A stretch of 64,000 nucleotides of DNA from Branchiostoma floridae (GCF_000003815.2 NC_049988.1:2539662-2603661); one strand, 5' to 3'. Shown: positions 33,301 through 41,308, counted from the stretch's first letter. Notes: generated by a model not told the origin, from the letters alone. Program-made: numbers and translations.

Positions 33301-36300
33301 ATGACAAATACCGTCTACGTCATGTAATGTTCTAATAAATCTTTGAACATATAACGTTACCATTGTTAACATAGGAAGACACATATTAGAGTGAAAGCTT
33401 GTAGCTGTGTTTTAGGTTATACCTTCAGTGGTGAATTCGGATGCCGTAAGCTTTTTTTTTAACCATCTTATTGCAGATATCGATGAATGTGCCAATGCCA
33501 ACGGTGGTTGTGAGGGAACGTGCACCAACAACGGGGGAAGCTTCGTCTGTTCCTGTGGGGCTGGTTTTGTCTTGAATGCCGATGGACTTAATTGTGATGG
33601 TCAGTTGTTTTCCTCGAAACTTGAAGAATAAGGTCGATATAAGAAGTTACCCATGTGCGAAAGAACGTGTAAAGTACGTAATATATGGTAGAAAACGAAA
33701 CACATTTTATTTCAAACTGCCTCGTCTATGATCAAGAGAGAAAAGAGCTCTTAAAAGAAGCCACCAAATTCTATCCTAATATATCCACGTTTACAGACAA
33801 AAAGAAAACTACTCTCCTTTTAACGTCGCGAAACCCATACATTACAGAAAAGTGGGATCTCTCGTATTTCACTGTCTCAGAAAAAGAGGTCAAACCCCAT
33901 AAGTTAGTTATAAGTTAGACTAAAGTAGTCGCTTTCTACACTGTTTACCATTATTTGTCCTTATTTGGCACTTGCAATTAGCCCTCGAGCAAGAATTTTT
34001 AATAAATTTATAGTATTTATTTAAGGTATTCATACATAACATTTATGGAACGCTGTTAAGTTTTGTTTTTCTTATATTGCTTATAGAAGCATCACCATTT
34101 AGATTTATTTAGTGTGCAAATAAATTTTGATTTATGATAAGACCTAAAGTAGATACTTTTGCCAAAAGCATTTCAAATTAGATCTTTTTTTATTACAGAT
34201 GTCAATGAATGTGACAGTGGCAACGGTGGATGTTCACAAACGTGTACGAACAACCGAGGAAGCTTCGTCTGTTCCTGTCGTCACGGTTATTCTTTGAATG
34301 CTGATGGCCTGAACTGTGATTTGGGTGAGTAGGTTTGGTTTGGTTTGTTAACGCATGTTGTTGGTAAATACATCAATGATGCCTTCACTACTCCACTCAC
34401 TTACAGGGATGAGTGGAGTGTCGTCACTCGGGGAGGTCACGTCTTCAGACGGAGCAGCTCTCATCGGATGTTTCGACCCTCATCCGTTACATCCTCCTTC
34501 TGCCGGGTCCAGCAGTGGTGGCCAACCCACTACTCGTCCGCTCCTCCCGGCTTCCAGCTAACTTCCCCCTTTCCTACACAGCCAACATGAGACAGCCTCT
34601 GCTGTTTCCCCTATCCTTCGCACTTCATTCTTCCTTCAGCTACCATGCTCTCGCCTGCTGCTCTTTCTGTTGCAGGACGACGACTCTTCTCACCCTCTCT
34701 AACAAACGCCATAGCTGGCACGCGTTTCATCTCCACGTGGCGTTTTTTCCTCCTCTCTACTTAAGTATTTCTAGGATGCTAGCAATGGTCGACAACACCT
34801 TGTCATGACGCCACCGGTACCTGTGCTGGGAGCTTGAAAGAATACGAGACATTGTTCCTCATGCAACTGTGTCCTAACTTACCATCTCTCTCCAGTTACA
34901 TTCTCTCTCAATACTTTCATCCCTTTCTATCTAGATCTACTGTTTCTGTATCTTCATTGTCTTGTCAACAATTACAATATATATAGTTTATATTTTCAAC
35001 AAAAGACATAAACAGCTGTTTTTTATGATAAGTATATTGCAAATTCTTGCTCGATTGCTAATGACACCCCAGACAGAGGGATTGTTTCAGCATAGAATGC
35101 TTAGTTCAGTTTTTTTGAAATCTTGAACGTTATGAAACCCCAGATTGCGGTGTCCTGTACCCTGGCCTCCTACCAGCCAGCAATTTTGGTGTCTACGGGG
35201 GCAAGTGCTTCTGGTCCTCCAATGGCCGACGACCACACAACCAACGGTTGACCTACTCGGCGGCCCTACAGGCTTGTCAAGGTCACGGCGGCACACTGAT
35301 CATGATCAAGGACCACGCCACCCAAACAGCCATCCTGGACCATCTGAAGGTGAAGAGTGTCAAGGGCCGGAAGGAAAGGTAAATCTGATCTCGATATTTT
35401 TTTTTTTTTTTGGCATCCGTCTGTCTCGGAAGACAATGGTAGGCGGACGGGTTTAAGGCGACCCGTCTGCCTGGCCTGCACTTGGGTTTTTAAGGTGAAG
35501 GAGGGGTGTGCACGTCCTTCTCCACCCTCTCGTCCACTGGCGCACTAGTCCTACAGGGGCAACTGTATGCAACGTGTAAGACGGCCCCAGCAGATGCAGG
35601 TTTGTTGTTTGGAGTTTCCGTCTCCTAGAAGGATTTCCGACCAAGGATGCAAGGGGTTCCTCCTACCCCTGACTCATGTGTCATGGCGGGTGCGTCATGC
35701 CCGAACATGCCCCTATGGCCTGTCGCCACCACAAAGGCCTGTCACTGCCACTGTACTAGCCGCAGCTATGTACTCATTTACACCTGAATTAGGTGAGGAA
35801 AGTCGTGTAAAGTTCCTTTCCCAAGGGCACAAGACCGGTGACACGGCAAGCGGATTTGAACCCCGGACCTCTCGGACCTGAGACCAACGCGCTCCCGATC
35901 GTGCCACGCTGTCCCACATCTCGATATACATAATACATAAATTCAGTAACTTTCAACATCCTAAACATAGCACAACCATTCCACAAAAAAACAGTAACTC
36001 AGCGTGTACAATAGAGTCAAAAGAGAGTGCTGTTGAACTCAGCTAGTGCACCCTATATCCTTTATAATGCTATAACACATTTATGTATACCCAAATTCAT
36101 AAATATTTATTTTGTATGTCGGCAGGTGTTGAAAAGACAAAGTTTAGAGTCAAATTTGCGCCCCCTAGTGTGTGACATTGGTACTGCATCAGAACTTCGA
36201 GTTTTGCATTTTTTGACCTTGACATGCTATGGTCTTGTTGTAGGAGGTTTTGGATGGGACTGGACGACCTTAACGCTGAGAACACTTTCCTCTGGAATGA

Positions 36301-37362
36301 CGGGACCCCCCTAGGAAGTTACGACAGGTTCAAGTACGACGGTCCACACAAGGAGAGGGACTGTGTGACTCTCTGGAAGCCCCAGAAGAGGGTTCCTCGT
36401 TGGTTCATCAAGCCCTGCGAGAACAGCTACCCGTACATCTGCCAGCTGGGCACCGGTAAGCAAGTCCAGGGGTGCCTAAGTATGTGCACAAACCCTATGA
36501 GATTCGTACGAACCTTATATGTAATACGCACGAATCACTATTTGACACACACAAACCTTCCGCGATTTGCACGAACCTTTTGCGAAACCGGCAGACCACC
36601 ACCGGGTCACGTGACATTACGTCATATGCATAAGGTTCGTGAAAATCGCATAAGGCTCGTGTGTATTACATAATGATTCATGCGAATCACATAAGGTCCG
36701 TACGTTTCCGCATAGTGAATCGTGCGTATCAAATAATGTTCGTACGAATCTTAAAGGGCTCGTGAAAATGCTTAGGCACACCTGAAGTCTAATGGCAAGT
36801 CTTTATATATGTACACTGGGTTTATCACGACATACGGAAGGACGCATTTCTATTCTTGGCGGCCAAGTAACCAGTTATTTATTGAAATTACCATGTTTTA
36901 GTTATAGATGCAGAATTGTAAACATATTCACGTCTTTTTACAATATCTGTACGTGTACAACAATACTTATGTACAGTATGTTTTTTTACAATACGTAAAG
37001 TTGTTAAAAAGCTTTGCTTAAATGTTCGTATTATATACTAGTATTGTACATGATTAGAAGTCTTCCAAAGTTGCAAACGTAGCATTTTAAAGCGTCATTG
37101 TTGTGTGCATAATTACCCATATTCCTAGTCTCTACCAGACTCCGGGTCGCTGTAAAACCGTAGATATGGGACAGATGGAGGAGTAAGCCGGCCAGAGAAC
37201 TATAGCAGTTCGCGTGCTGTTCCCTAACCGGATATAGTTCTCTGACCAGCTTAGTCCTCTATTTGTCCCATTTCTACGGTTTTTGAGCGACCCGGAGTCT
37301 GGTAGAGACTAATATGTTCCATTTTCTAAAGACTGTGTCTTCCTTATACAGGCAACGGCTGA
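18663..37362 (+). CDS. Secreted mosaic protein: signal peptide, novel domain, LCCL, F-type lectin, 3x EGF-Ca, C-type-lectin-like
   Basis: Seventeen coding exons join with matching phases: 18663-18732, 18953-19095, 20913-21085, 22008-22174, 23329-23394, 24823-24880, 25436-25502, 26318-26448, 29351-29382, 29918-30104, 31023-31258, 31921-32046, 33477-33599, 34199-34324, 35144-35378, 36244-36455 and 37352-37362. They total 2163 nt, that is 720 residues and a stop. Order: signal peptide 1-23; unrecognised domain about 24-205; LCCL about 208-302; F-type lectin 303-443; calcium-binding EGF repeats 444-485, 486-526 and 527-568; C-type-lectin-like 569-717. There is no transmembrane segment, so it is probably secreted. 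The binding modules suggest glycan recognition in immunity or matrix; that role is inference. Assembly gaps sit in the introns before exon 3 and between EGF repeats 1 and 2, so extra exons could be missing. Confidence 0.88.
18816..18862 (+). ncRNA. Hammerhead-ribozyme-like core in lectin intron 1
   Basis: CCTGATGAAGGTGAC, a loop AAAAA, then GTCACCGAAACG has the hammerhead order: CUGAUGA, a 6-bp stem II (GGTGAC/GTCACC) and GAAAC. Such cores are known in Penelope-like retroelements. Stem I, stem III and a cleavable triplet are not clear (GGTG follows, not GUH), so it may be a dead fragment. Confidence 0.4.
18953..19095 (+). CDS. Lectin gene exon 2: start of unrecognised N-terminal domain
   Basis: The acceptor is TTGCAG|TTTGG. 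It reads VWLEVFATEEGVGQTVMDAW, NAAAGAEVRHYKCSIVEQWS and SLTISRVR. I placed the donor at CGT|GTAAAA, which leaves phase 0 and joins in frame to exon 3. A gap in the following intron could still hide an exon. Confidence 0.75.
19345..19470 (-). mobile_element. Retroposon 3'-end fragment, antisense, lectin intron 2
   Basis: On the plus strand it starts with (AATG)n then AAGACCTTTATTGCACATTT; on the minus strand this is AATAAAGGTCTTCATTCATT. It resembles a non-LTR retroposon 3' end with a short tandem tail. No coding part remains. Confidence 0.5.
19556..20508. mobile_element. piggyBac-type non-autonomous element 1 (intron 2)
   Basis: The left end is TTAA|CCCTCAAGCACCCG. The right end is CGGGTGTTTGAGGG|TTAT, so one copy of the TTAA target has mutated. 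Near each end is an 18-nt hairpin (GGGGTCCAAACGGACCCC at 19599; GGGGTCCAAATGGACCCC at 20474). It is 953 bp with no transposase. TTAA targets and CCCT termini are piggyBac features. Confidence 0.85.
20569..20893. other. Assembly gap (325 N)
   Basis: Run of N in lectin intron 2, between a piggyBac-type element and exon 3. Phase 0 on both sides means a missing exon would have to be a multiple of three. Confidence 0.99.
20913..21085 (+). CDS. Lectin gene exon 3: unrecognised domain, middle
   Basis: The acceptor CCTAACAG|GTGAAG lies 20 bp after the assembly gap. It reads VKIVLEASDGNKEFIFNGQN, then SDKTNWFTKARLLSSPYTDI and QTSTQNVFSIVGDEVPK, with donor AAAAG|GTAGGT in phase 2. The pattern suggests beta strands with a WF-x-K-x-RL-x-SSP-x-TD motif. 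No named family is recognised. Confidence 0.82.
22008..22174 (+). CDS. Lectin gene exon 4: unrecognised domain, cysteine-containing part
   Basis: Reads RRFYINKFYNGCNGDHGWLV, VADAGTGGICAWERAEAAVH and PHVLYSKLSTAVNWAD. The two cysteines (YNGC, GGIC) probably pair. The acceptor is CTGTAG|GCGATT and the donor GACG|GTAAGT, phase 1. Confidence 0.87.
23329..23394 (+). CDS. Lectin gene exon 5: end of unrecognised domain
   Basis: Encodes AANVGKADRMRIYLEGENLL and CN. The acceptor is CATCTAG|CGGCC and the donor AATC|GTAAGG. Phase 1 on both sides fits exons 4 and 6. Confidence 0.8.
23589..23790. repeat. Purine-rich (GAAA/AGAAAG)n tract
   Basis: About 200 bp of almost pure purine on the plus strand (GAAAGAAAGG types) in lectin intron 5. 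Open frames on both strands across it reflect low complexity. Confidence 0.85.
23856..24795. mobile_element. piggyBac-type non-autonomous element 2 (intron 5)
   Basis: TTAA|CCCTCATCCGACCG at the left and CGGTCGGATGAGGG|TTAA at the right give perfect termini and target copies. Subterminal hairpins are GGGGTCATTTTTGACCCC (23873) and GGGGTCAAAAATGACCCC (24735). It is 940 bp, and the long end is on the right, so it lies opposite to element 1. Confidence 0.93.
24823..24880 (+). CDS. Lectin gene exon 6: linker and first LCCL cysteine
   Basis: Reads PPVDISCTTEEKTMTRNAY. The cysteine in DISC stands where LCCL domains have their first cysteine. The exon begins 27 bp after the right end of a piggyBac-type element, so that insertion stopped just short of the acceptor. 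Confidence 0.8.
25436..25502 (+). CDS. Lectin gene exon 7: LCCL domain, part 1
   Basis: SVTCPSGCTSVSKTVWGTET then YTD matches the LCCL signature (CP-x-x-C, then VWGT-x-x-Y). The donor is GAT|GTAAGT, phase 0. Confidence 0.9.
25885..25995 (-). mobile_element. SINE-like fragment, antisense, lectin intron 7
   Basis: On the minus strand it reads a variant of CCTGTACCCGTAGGAAAGCA, then CTTCACACGAATTTCCTCAC. This corresponds to the block after box B in the SINE copies at 35770-35915 and 58030-58170. Confidence 0.6.
26318..26448 (+). CDS. Lectin gene exon 8: LCCL domain, core
   Basis: DSSICRAAIHAGWIPDSGGT, then APVYRKPGESSYVGSTQNGV. SSICRAAIHAG is the diagnostic LCCL motif. All four expected cysteines are present across exons 6-8. 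The donor is GTGTC|GTGAGT, phase 2. Confidence 0.93.
28144..29085. mobile_element. TTAA-flanked element with 170-bp inverted repeats (intron 8)
   Basis: The left arm starts GAGTAAATGTCTGTAAGGAT after TTAA. The right arm ends ATCCTTACAGACATTTACTC before TTAA. The arms match for about 170 bp, including GTTGCCATGGTAACGGGCCA, so both arms encode the same 39-residue frame (MARKLCWPVTMATRSF). It is 942 bp with no transposase. TTAA is suggestive of piggyBac, but the termini are not CCC-type. Confidence 0.88.
28316..28585 (+). repeat. Internal direct repeat of the TTAA element
   Basis: ACTTTGAACATGGCTAAAAT ... GGCCTACTT ... GACAACCACGTGAC at 28316-28392 recurs at 28501-28576 with about 85% visible identity. 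Each copy is about 80 bp. Confidence 0.8.
29351..29382 (+). CDS. Lectin gene exon 9: LCCL C-terminus (32-nt micro-exon)
   Basis: Reads SYGSWPQSFAF, the usual hydrophobic final strand of LCCL. The exon is only 32 nt, framed by TTTTCAG and GTGAGT, phase 2 in and phase 1 out. Confidence 0.85.
29444..29682. repeat. (AGAGT)n pentanucleotide satellite, lectin intron 9
   Basis: About 240 bp of AGAGT units with AGTGT and AACAGT variants. The long minus-strand frames (85 and 105 codons of YSTLL repeats) are produced by the repeat. Confidence 0.97.
29918..30104 (+). CDS. Lectin gene exon 10: F-type lectin domain, part 1
   Basis: GVNIALRKQAFQTSTGEGGD, AGHAVDGKITTTFSQGSC, SHTANGGEANPTWWVDLGQS. The NIALRK-x-A, AVDG and NP-x-WWVDLG motifs are typical of F-type lectins (fucolectins, F5/8C-like fold). 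The histidine in SHTANG is the expected first fucose contact. Confidence 0.93.
30353..30391. repeat. (TG)n microsatellite, lectin intron 10
   Basis: About 39 bp of TG dinucleotides 250 bp after the first F-type lectin exon. Confidence 0.95.
30736..30840 (+). mobile_element. Interspersed repeat fragment (retroposon 3' end-like) in lectin intron
   Basis: Shares TTACCAGGGCTAACCCTTGA and TAATAGCCTTCGGCTAG with the 2716 copy. It is followed by a pyrimidine-rich stretch and ACAGGCAAATAAACC, consistent with a polyadenylated retroposon tail. Confidence 0.55.
31023..31258 (+). CDS. Lectin gene exon 11: F-type lectin domain, part 2
   Basis: RVVITNRRDCCSDRLNPFNI opens the exon. RRDCCSDR fits the R-x-D-x4-(R/K) fucose-binding motif, with the adjacent cysteine pair that lines the sugar pocket in this family. 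The domain closes ILTLCEVQIFG. Donor GGTG|GTAAGC, phase 1. Confidence 0.93.
31921..32046 (+). CDS. Lectin gene exon 12: calcium-binding EGF repeat 1
   Basis: DLDECTDGTDNCSPQGSTCT, then NTPSSFTCACDAGYSGDGVT. It has six cysteines, the DLDEC calcium-binding start and the C-x-N-x4-F-x-C-x-C asparagine hydroxylation consensus. The exon is phase 1 on both sides, the classic shuffling unit. Confidence 0.94.
32090..32540 (+). repeat. Tandem repeat of about 170-180 bp, lectin intron 12
   Basis: Three diverged units share CTTGAACTTGACA, GGCCT(T/C)(G/C)T(A/C)G-type text, TGTATCTCCGGAACG or its relatives, and TTTGGCAC/TTTGGTAC. The style resembles the interior of the Helitron-like elements (TTTGGCAC, CTGAACGG), so it may be another member. 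A 100-N gap ends it. Confidence 0.6.
32624..32723. other. Assembly gap (100 N)
   Basis: Exactly 100 N, probably an arbitrary join, in the intron between EGF repeats 1 and 2. Confidence 0.99.
33166..33265. other. Assembly gap (100 N)
   Basis: Second 100-N gap in the same intron. All flanking EGF introns are phase 1, so further EGF exons could be hidden here without breaking the frame. Confidence 0.99.
33477..33599 (+). CDS. Lectin gene exon 13: calcium-binding EGF repeat 2
   Basis: DIDECANANGGCEGTCTNNG, then GSFVCSCGAGFVLNADGLNC. Six cysteines, calcium-binding DIDEC and the hydroxylation consensus. Phase 1-1. Very close to repeat 3, so one is probably a duplicate of the other. Confidence 0.94.
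33640..34140 (+). pseudogene. LINE ORF2 C-terminal remnant and 3' end, lectin intron 13
   Basis: A 77-codon frame (33685-33918) reads MVENETHFISNCLVYDQERK and ELLKEATKFYPN. VEN-E-x-HF-x-x-x-C-x-x-Y-x-x-x-R is the familiar tail found after the reverse transcriptase in many non-LTR retrotransposons. No reverse transcriptase precedes it, so it is a 5'-truncated copy. CAAATAAATTTTGATTTATG near 34120 may be the element 3' end. Confidence 0.7.
34199..34324 (+). CDS. Lectin gene exon 14: calcium-binding EGF repeat 3
   Basis: DVNECDSGNGGCSQTCTNNR, then GSFVCSCRHGYSLNADGLNC. Shares the same nucleotide run for GSFVCSC with repeat 2. Phase 1-1, donor TTGG|GTGAGT. Confidence 0.94.
35144..35378 (+). CDS. 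Lectin gene exon 15: C-type-lectin-like domain, part 1
   Basis: DCGVLYPGLLPASNFGVYGG, then KCFWSSNGRRPHN and LTYSAALQACQGHGGTLIMI. The extra N-terminal cysteine pair makes it a long-form domain. The helix-1 motif (YSAALQAC, then GGTL) is typical. Phase 1 in, phase 2 out. Confidence 0.92.
35770..35915 (-). mobile_element. tRNA-derived SINE, antisense, lectin intron 15
   Basis: On the minus strand TGGCACGATCGGGAGCGCG fits a tRNA box A and GGTTCAAATCC is a perfect box B, spaced as in a tRNA. It is followed by the CTTGTGCCCTTGGGAAAGG block shared with other fragments in the window. A tRNA-related pol III SINE is the best reading; it is not an intact tRNA gene. Confidence 0.8.
36244..36455 (+). 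CDS. Lectin gene exon 16: C-type-lectin-like domain, part 2
   Basis: RFWMGLDDLNAENTFLWNDG matches the WIGL region and is followed by the RDC, KPC and YIC cysteines. The usual sugar-selecting EPN/QPD triplet is absent (YDGPHKERDC), and the late WND is replaced by RWFIKPC. Canonical calcium-dependent sugar binding is therefore unlikely. Confidence 0.92.
36467..36784. mobile_element. Foldback MITE, 318 bp, lectin intron 16
   Basis: The ends CAGGGGTGCCTAAGTAT and its complement (CTTAGGCACACCTG) are inverted repeats. The interior is full of short palindromes around TTCGTACGAA and CACGAACC. It starts 12 bp after the exon 16 donor. Confidence 0.85.
37126..37311. mobile_element. Foldback MITE, 186 bp, with long arms (lectin intron 16)
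   Basis: TAGTCTCTACCAGACTCCGG at the left and CCGGAGTCTGGTAGAGACTA at the right. The arms continue inward (AAAACCGTAGA, TGGGACA, CAGAGAACTATA) for about 80 bp, so the whole element can fold into one hairpin. It ends 41 bp before the last exon. Confidence 0.92.
37352..37362 (+). CDS. Lectin gene exon 17: last three codons and stop
   Basis: After TTATACAG the split codon completes GNG and then TGA at 37360. This terminal exon carries the 3'UTR down to the polyadenylation signal. Confidence 0.8.
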
Positions 37363-37537
37363 GCCGAATGAGACAACGACGTATGCTGACGTCAGACTCA
37401 CAACATCGCAATGACGTCAAACCATCAGCTCTTTGTTTTTTCTTCGTTTCAAAGCACTACATTTTTAGATATTCTGGTGTGGTATAATTCTAAACGAAAC
37501 TGTATAAATTGTCATTTCATCATTCACCATTGTAGTA

Positions 37538-37543
37538 AATAAA
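37538..37543 (+). terminator. Polyadenylation signal AATAAA of the lectin gene
   Basis: AATAAA lies 175 bp after the stop codon and no other signal is nearer. A 3'UTR of about 200 nt is implied. Confidence 0.75.
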
Positions 37544-37725
37544 GTAATTCCTCTATTACATTCCCTGCATAAGCTCCATACTTAAACGTATCAATACATT
37601 CGTAAAGTTCTATGTTATGTTCAGATCTAACGCGTAACGATGTTCTAACATTTGTCGTGTTGCTTATTGTCTAATACCAGACGATAGGTTGTTGAATTAA
37701 GATTTGTTATGGTGTAATTATAATC

Positions 37726-37959
37726 ATAATAGAGGTAGACGCTGTGCCATTTAAATATGCATAGCTTTATCACATAAGTACATTTTAGATACAGGCACAC
37801 AATGTCCTTCTTATGACGGATATCACGCCAAGTTTACTTGATGAAAAGTTGACAACATCCAGGTTGTGCGTTTTCTTGACTTTTGGAAGATAGCAAGTAT
37901 TGGAATGGTGATTCTGTCATAGAGGTAGACGCTGTGCCAATAGAACATGCATAACTTTA
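37726..37959 (+). repeat. Satellite of about 165-190 bp, segment 1
   Basis: Unit landmarks are AGGCACACAATGTCCTTCT, GAAAAGTTGA...ACATCCAG, GGAAGATAGCAAGTATTGGA and ATAGAGGTAGACGCTGTGCC. Segment 1 holds a little more than one unit and is cut by Helitron-like copy 2. It begins about 160 bp after the lectin polyadenylation region. Confidence 0.9.
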
Positions 37960-40900
37960 TTATATTTCAGCCATACATAGTATGGTGAAATATATTGTAT
38001 TCGTAATGTTTCTTCTTTCTTTCTTCTTCTTTCTCCTGTCAAATCTTCAAAGTGATTCATCTCCGCCGTTCCTGGACCGAATGATCTGAAATTTGGCACA
38101 GGGGTAGAATGGGCCAATACCTTGAGGTTTTTTTCTCAGTTTTTTCATATCTGCCTCTAAAATGATTTTATTGACATTTTTTGGTCAATTTTAGACCAAA
38201 ACTGTATATTTTGGCCCCTGTACCCTGGTATTACAACCAAATGAGCTGAAATTTGACAGAGATGTGCCTTGATAATGCCCCCATATAAATTCGATAACAC
38301 TTTTGGTGTACAGTACAACAAAATGCTTATTTTTGCGATTTTTTGACCAATTTTTGACCAAAAAAGGACACTTTTGGCCCCTGTACCCTGGTATTACAAC
38401 CAAATGAGCTGAAATTTGACAGAGATGTGCCTTGATAATGCCCCCATATAAATTCAATAACACTTTCGGTGTACAGTTCAACAAAATGCTTATTTTTGCG
38501 ATTTTTTGACCAATTTTTGACCAAAAAAGGACACTTTTGGCTCCTGTACCTTGGTATTGCAACCGAATGAGCTGAAATTTGACACAGATGTGCCTTGATA
38601 ATCCCTTCATATAAATTCAATAACACTTTTGGTGTACAGTGCAACAAAATGCTTATTTTTGCGATTTTTGGCCAATTTTTGACCAAAAAAGGACACTTTT
38701 GGCTCCTGTTCCCTGGTATTACAATTAAATGACCTGAAATTTGGTATAGATAGGCATTATATACTTGGTAACAAGATTCAAGTAAAATTTTTGACATAAA
38801 CAACTTTAAAATGATTAATTTTGGCACTTTTCTGAGGGGAAATTTGTTTTCTTTTGGCCTCCTGACGTGACCTTCCGTGACCCCGCACAGAGCCACACCT
38901 GTGCGCGTCAGCCGGTGAGTTAATTGAATCAAAGACCTAGCCAATCAGCGAAGAGGAGGCCAAAGGCTAATTAATATTCATAAGCGGGGCCTCATGATCC
39001 CGTATATAGCAGTGTTCCTGCCAGGGGGAGCAAAGCCCGCTTAAGGCTCTCGCATTTTAGACTATTCAGAAGGCTTTATATTGTATCAGTTCTTAGGGGC
39101 ATATCTATGATAATCGCAGCAGTCACTTAACTTCTCTTCAGGAGTTTAGCGTAACACTATTTCAGGTCAAACCGTCAAAGGCAACTAAAAACAAACTTTA
39201 ACGTTACTGAGTTCAAGAGTACTTATAACTTGTTATCCGAAGTTGAAACGCTAGCGATGGTATTTTCGCTGCGCTGTTAGCTCCGTGCGACTGTTGTTGA
39301 CGGTCTTATAACGGTATATTTTGCACCCCTGTACCCTGGTATGAGTAACATTTGGTATAGATAGGCATAAGATAGTCGGTAAAATGATCCAAGTAAAATT
39401 TTTGGCATAAAGTACTGTAAAAGGCTTAATTACAGCACTTTTTTTGGGGGGAAATTGGTTTTCTTTCGTTCTCCATGCCATGACCTTTCGGACGTTCACC
39501 CCACAGAGCCGACATCTGCACCTGCGTCTAGCCGGCAGGAAGAGTTAATTCAATTAATGGTTCAGCCAATCAGCGAAGAGGAAAGCGAAGGCTAATTAAT
39601 ATTCATAAGCGGGACCACACAATACGTTAACTTGAAGACTCAGGCCGTACAGACTTCTCGCCAGGATTTTTTCAAAGCGTCGGACAGGGGTCCGGGGGCC
39701 GCCGAATGTCCCTGGCGGGGTCCAGGGGCAGGGCCACTGTGGGGGGGGGGGGGGGACCCAGGTGGGCGAAGCCCCCCCGGAAGCTCTTGCATTTTAGACT
39801 ATTGAGAAGGCTTCTTTTATCAGTTTTTTTAGGGCCATATCTACGATAATCGTAGCAGTCACTTACTTCTCTTCAGCAGTTTGACTTTAAAATATTTCGG
39901 GTCAAAGCTTCAAAGACAACTAAAACCTCATAAACAACAAACTTTACTTAGCTCAACAGTATACTAAAGTATTGTACGGGTTGCCATCCTTAGTTGAAGC
40001 GCTTATTTATAGCGCTAGTATCTTCGCTGCGCCGTTAGCCGCCGTGCGACTTTTGTTGACGGTCTGATATCCCTACGTCGCCGCCTCGCTGATATTCCCA
40101 CGGACATGTTTCAAGAAAAATACCCAGCAAAAAACGCTGTTCTGCGTCAAATTCTATTCTATAAAACATGTGGGACTCAATGTTACAGTCTAAATATTTT
40201 GTAGAAGCACCGCTGTAGGAAAGAAGGTCCAAGCAATGTAAAACATCACGTAGCATGAAGTTCGCTGTCAACTGGCACACAGCACATGACTGTTTGAAAC
40301 TCTAAGTCTAATCAACAGCCGTGTTTGATTGATAGCCGGCGGTCCTTTGATGAAGTCGGCGAAAGGTGCGTTAGTTAGAAAATCTGCGTTTAGTTTTGAT
40401 ACGTAATTATAAGTTAGACAGTGGCGAGAATGATTATTTTCTCATCAATATTCCTCTTCAGAATTATTTGAACTTAGTTGTACATCTAAACAATTGGCTT
40501 ACCTGTGCAATGTTTATATGATTAATGATCAGTGTACTGAAATCATGTGTAACGTATGGCTCCTAGTCAATAGATCAGCATTTTCTCTATAGTGACCACC
40601 TGTCTATAGTGGCCACATTTCCTAGTGCTGTTGTTTTTTGACATAAACTTTGAACATTTAAATTGTAAGTAACTTTAAACTGCCAGAGTTTCAGCCCAAC
40701 AAAACACTCTCAGCGCCAGGGTATGAACAGACTGACCAGACAGACGAAAATAAATCCTCGAACAAGGTTCAATCGTATCTTCCGGGTCTGGCAGGAAGTT
40801 GTTAAACTAAAATAAGAATAGGCTCGATGGCTGGTTGCATACAAAGTAAAACAATTTAACAGTTTTACAGCTTGAAGAAAACAAACGCTCCTACAGTACC

Positions 40901-41308
40901 TGCACCTGCTTGATAATTATTAAATCGTATGCCCTACTTGAATAAAAAAAGTTCACTGCAATAATAAATGTACCCACATCACAAGGAGCTTATACTTTTT
41001 TAAACTTACACCTAGTTATCGTACTGAAAATTGTTAATGACATTACATGAAGTCATTCAACAATTTTCAGGCATGATGAAAATTTTCTGAATGGAAGGTG
41101 TGATTATTGTCATTTTCTGAAAAATAGAAGCAAGCTCTGTTTTTACCTGGAATCAATTCACAATACCAGTCCACTTTGGGGATAATGTACTGTTAAGAGG
41201 ATGTTCCATTTTTGCGCAGGGGTGATTTGGAACAGTCCAATATTGCGTGGGAAGGGGTATGGCTGAAATATGCTGTATTTGCTCTTAAGCAAATGTAGGC
41301 CTTTCTAG
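37960..41308 (+). mobile_element. Helitron2/Helentron-like non-autonomous element, copy 2
   Basis: Co-linear with 12525-15840 and, by eye, more than 95% identical, with the same ends: 5' TTATATTTCAGCCATAC after A; 3' hairpin ATTTGCT-CTTA-AGCAAAT at 41277-41294; final CTAG at 41305-41308 before T. It sits in a satellite whose uninterrupted units read CTTTATTACTTATTAC. The joined flanks (CTTTA + TTACTTATTAC) restore this exactly, so there is no target-site duplication, as expected for rolling-circle insertion. The poly-G run at 39738 is longer than in copy 1. No transposase is encoded. Confidence 0.85.

Noticed and set aside
34345-34808. Overlapping ORFs of 68-131 codons after EGF repeat 3
   Set aside because: Three frames overlap, all Ser/Pro/Leu-rich, inside an intron. 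No family motif.
35860-35910. A tRNA gene on the minus strand
   Set aside because: Box A and box B are present, but the sequence does not complete a cloverleaf and continues into a repeated tail shared with other fragments, so it is a SINE.
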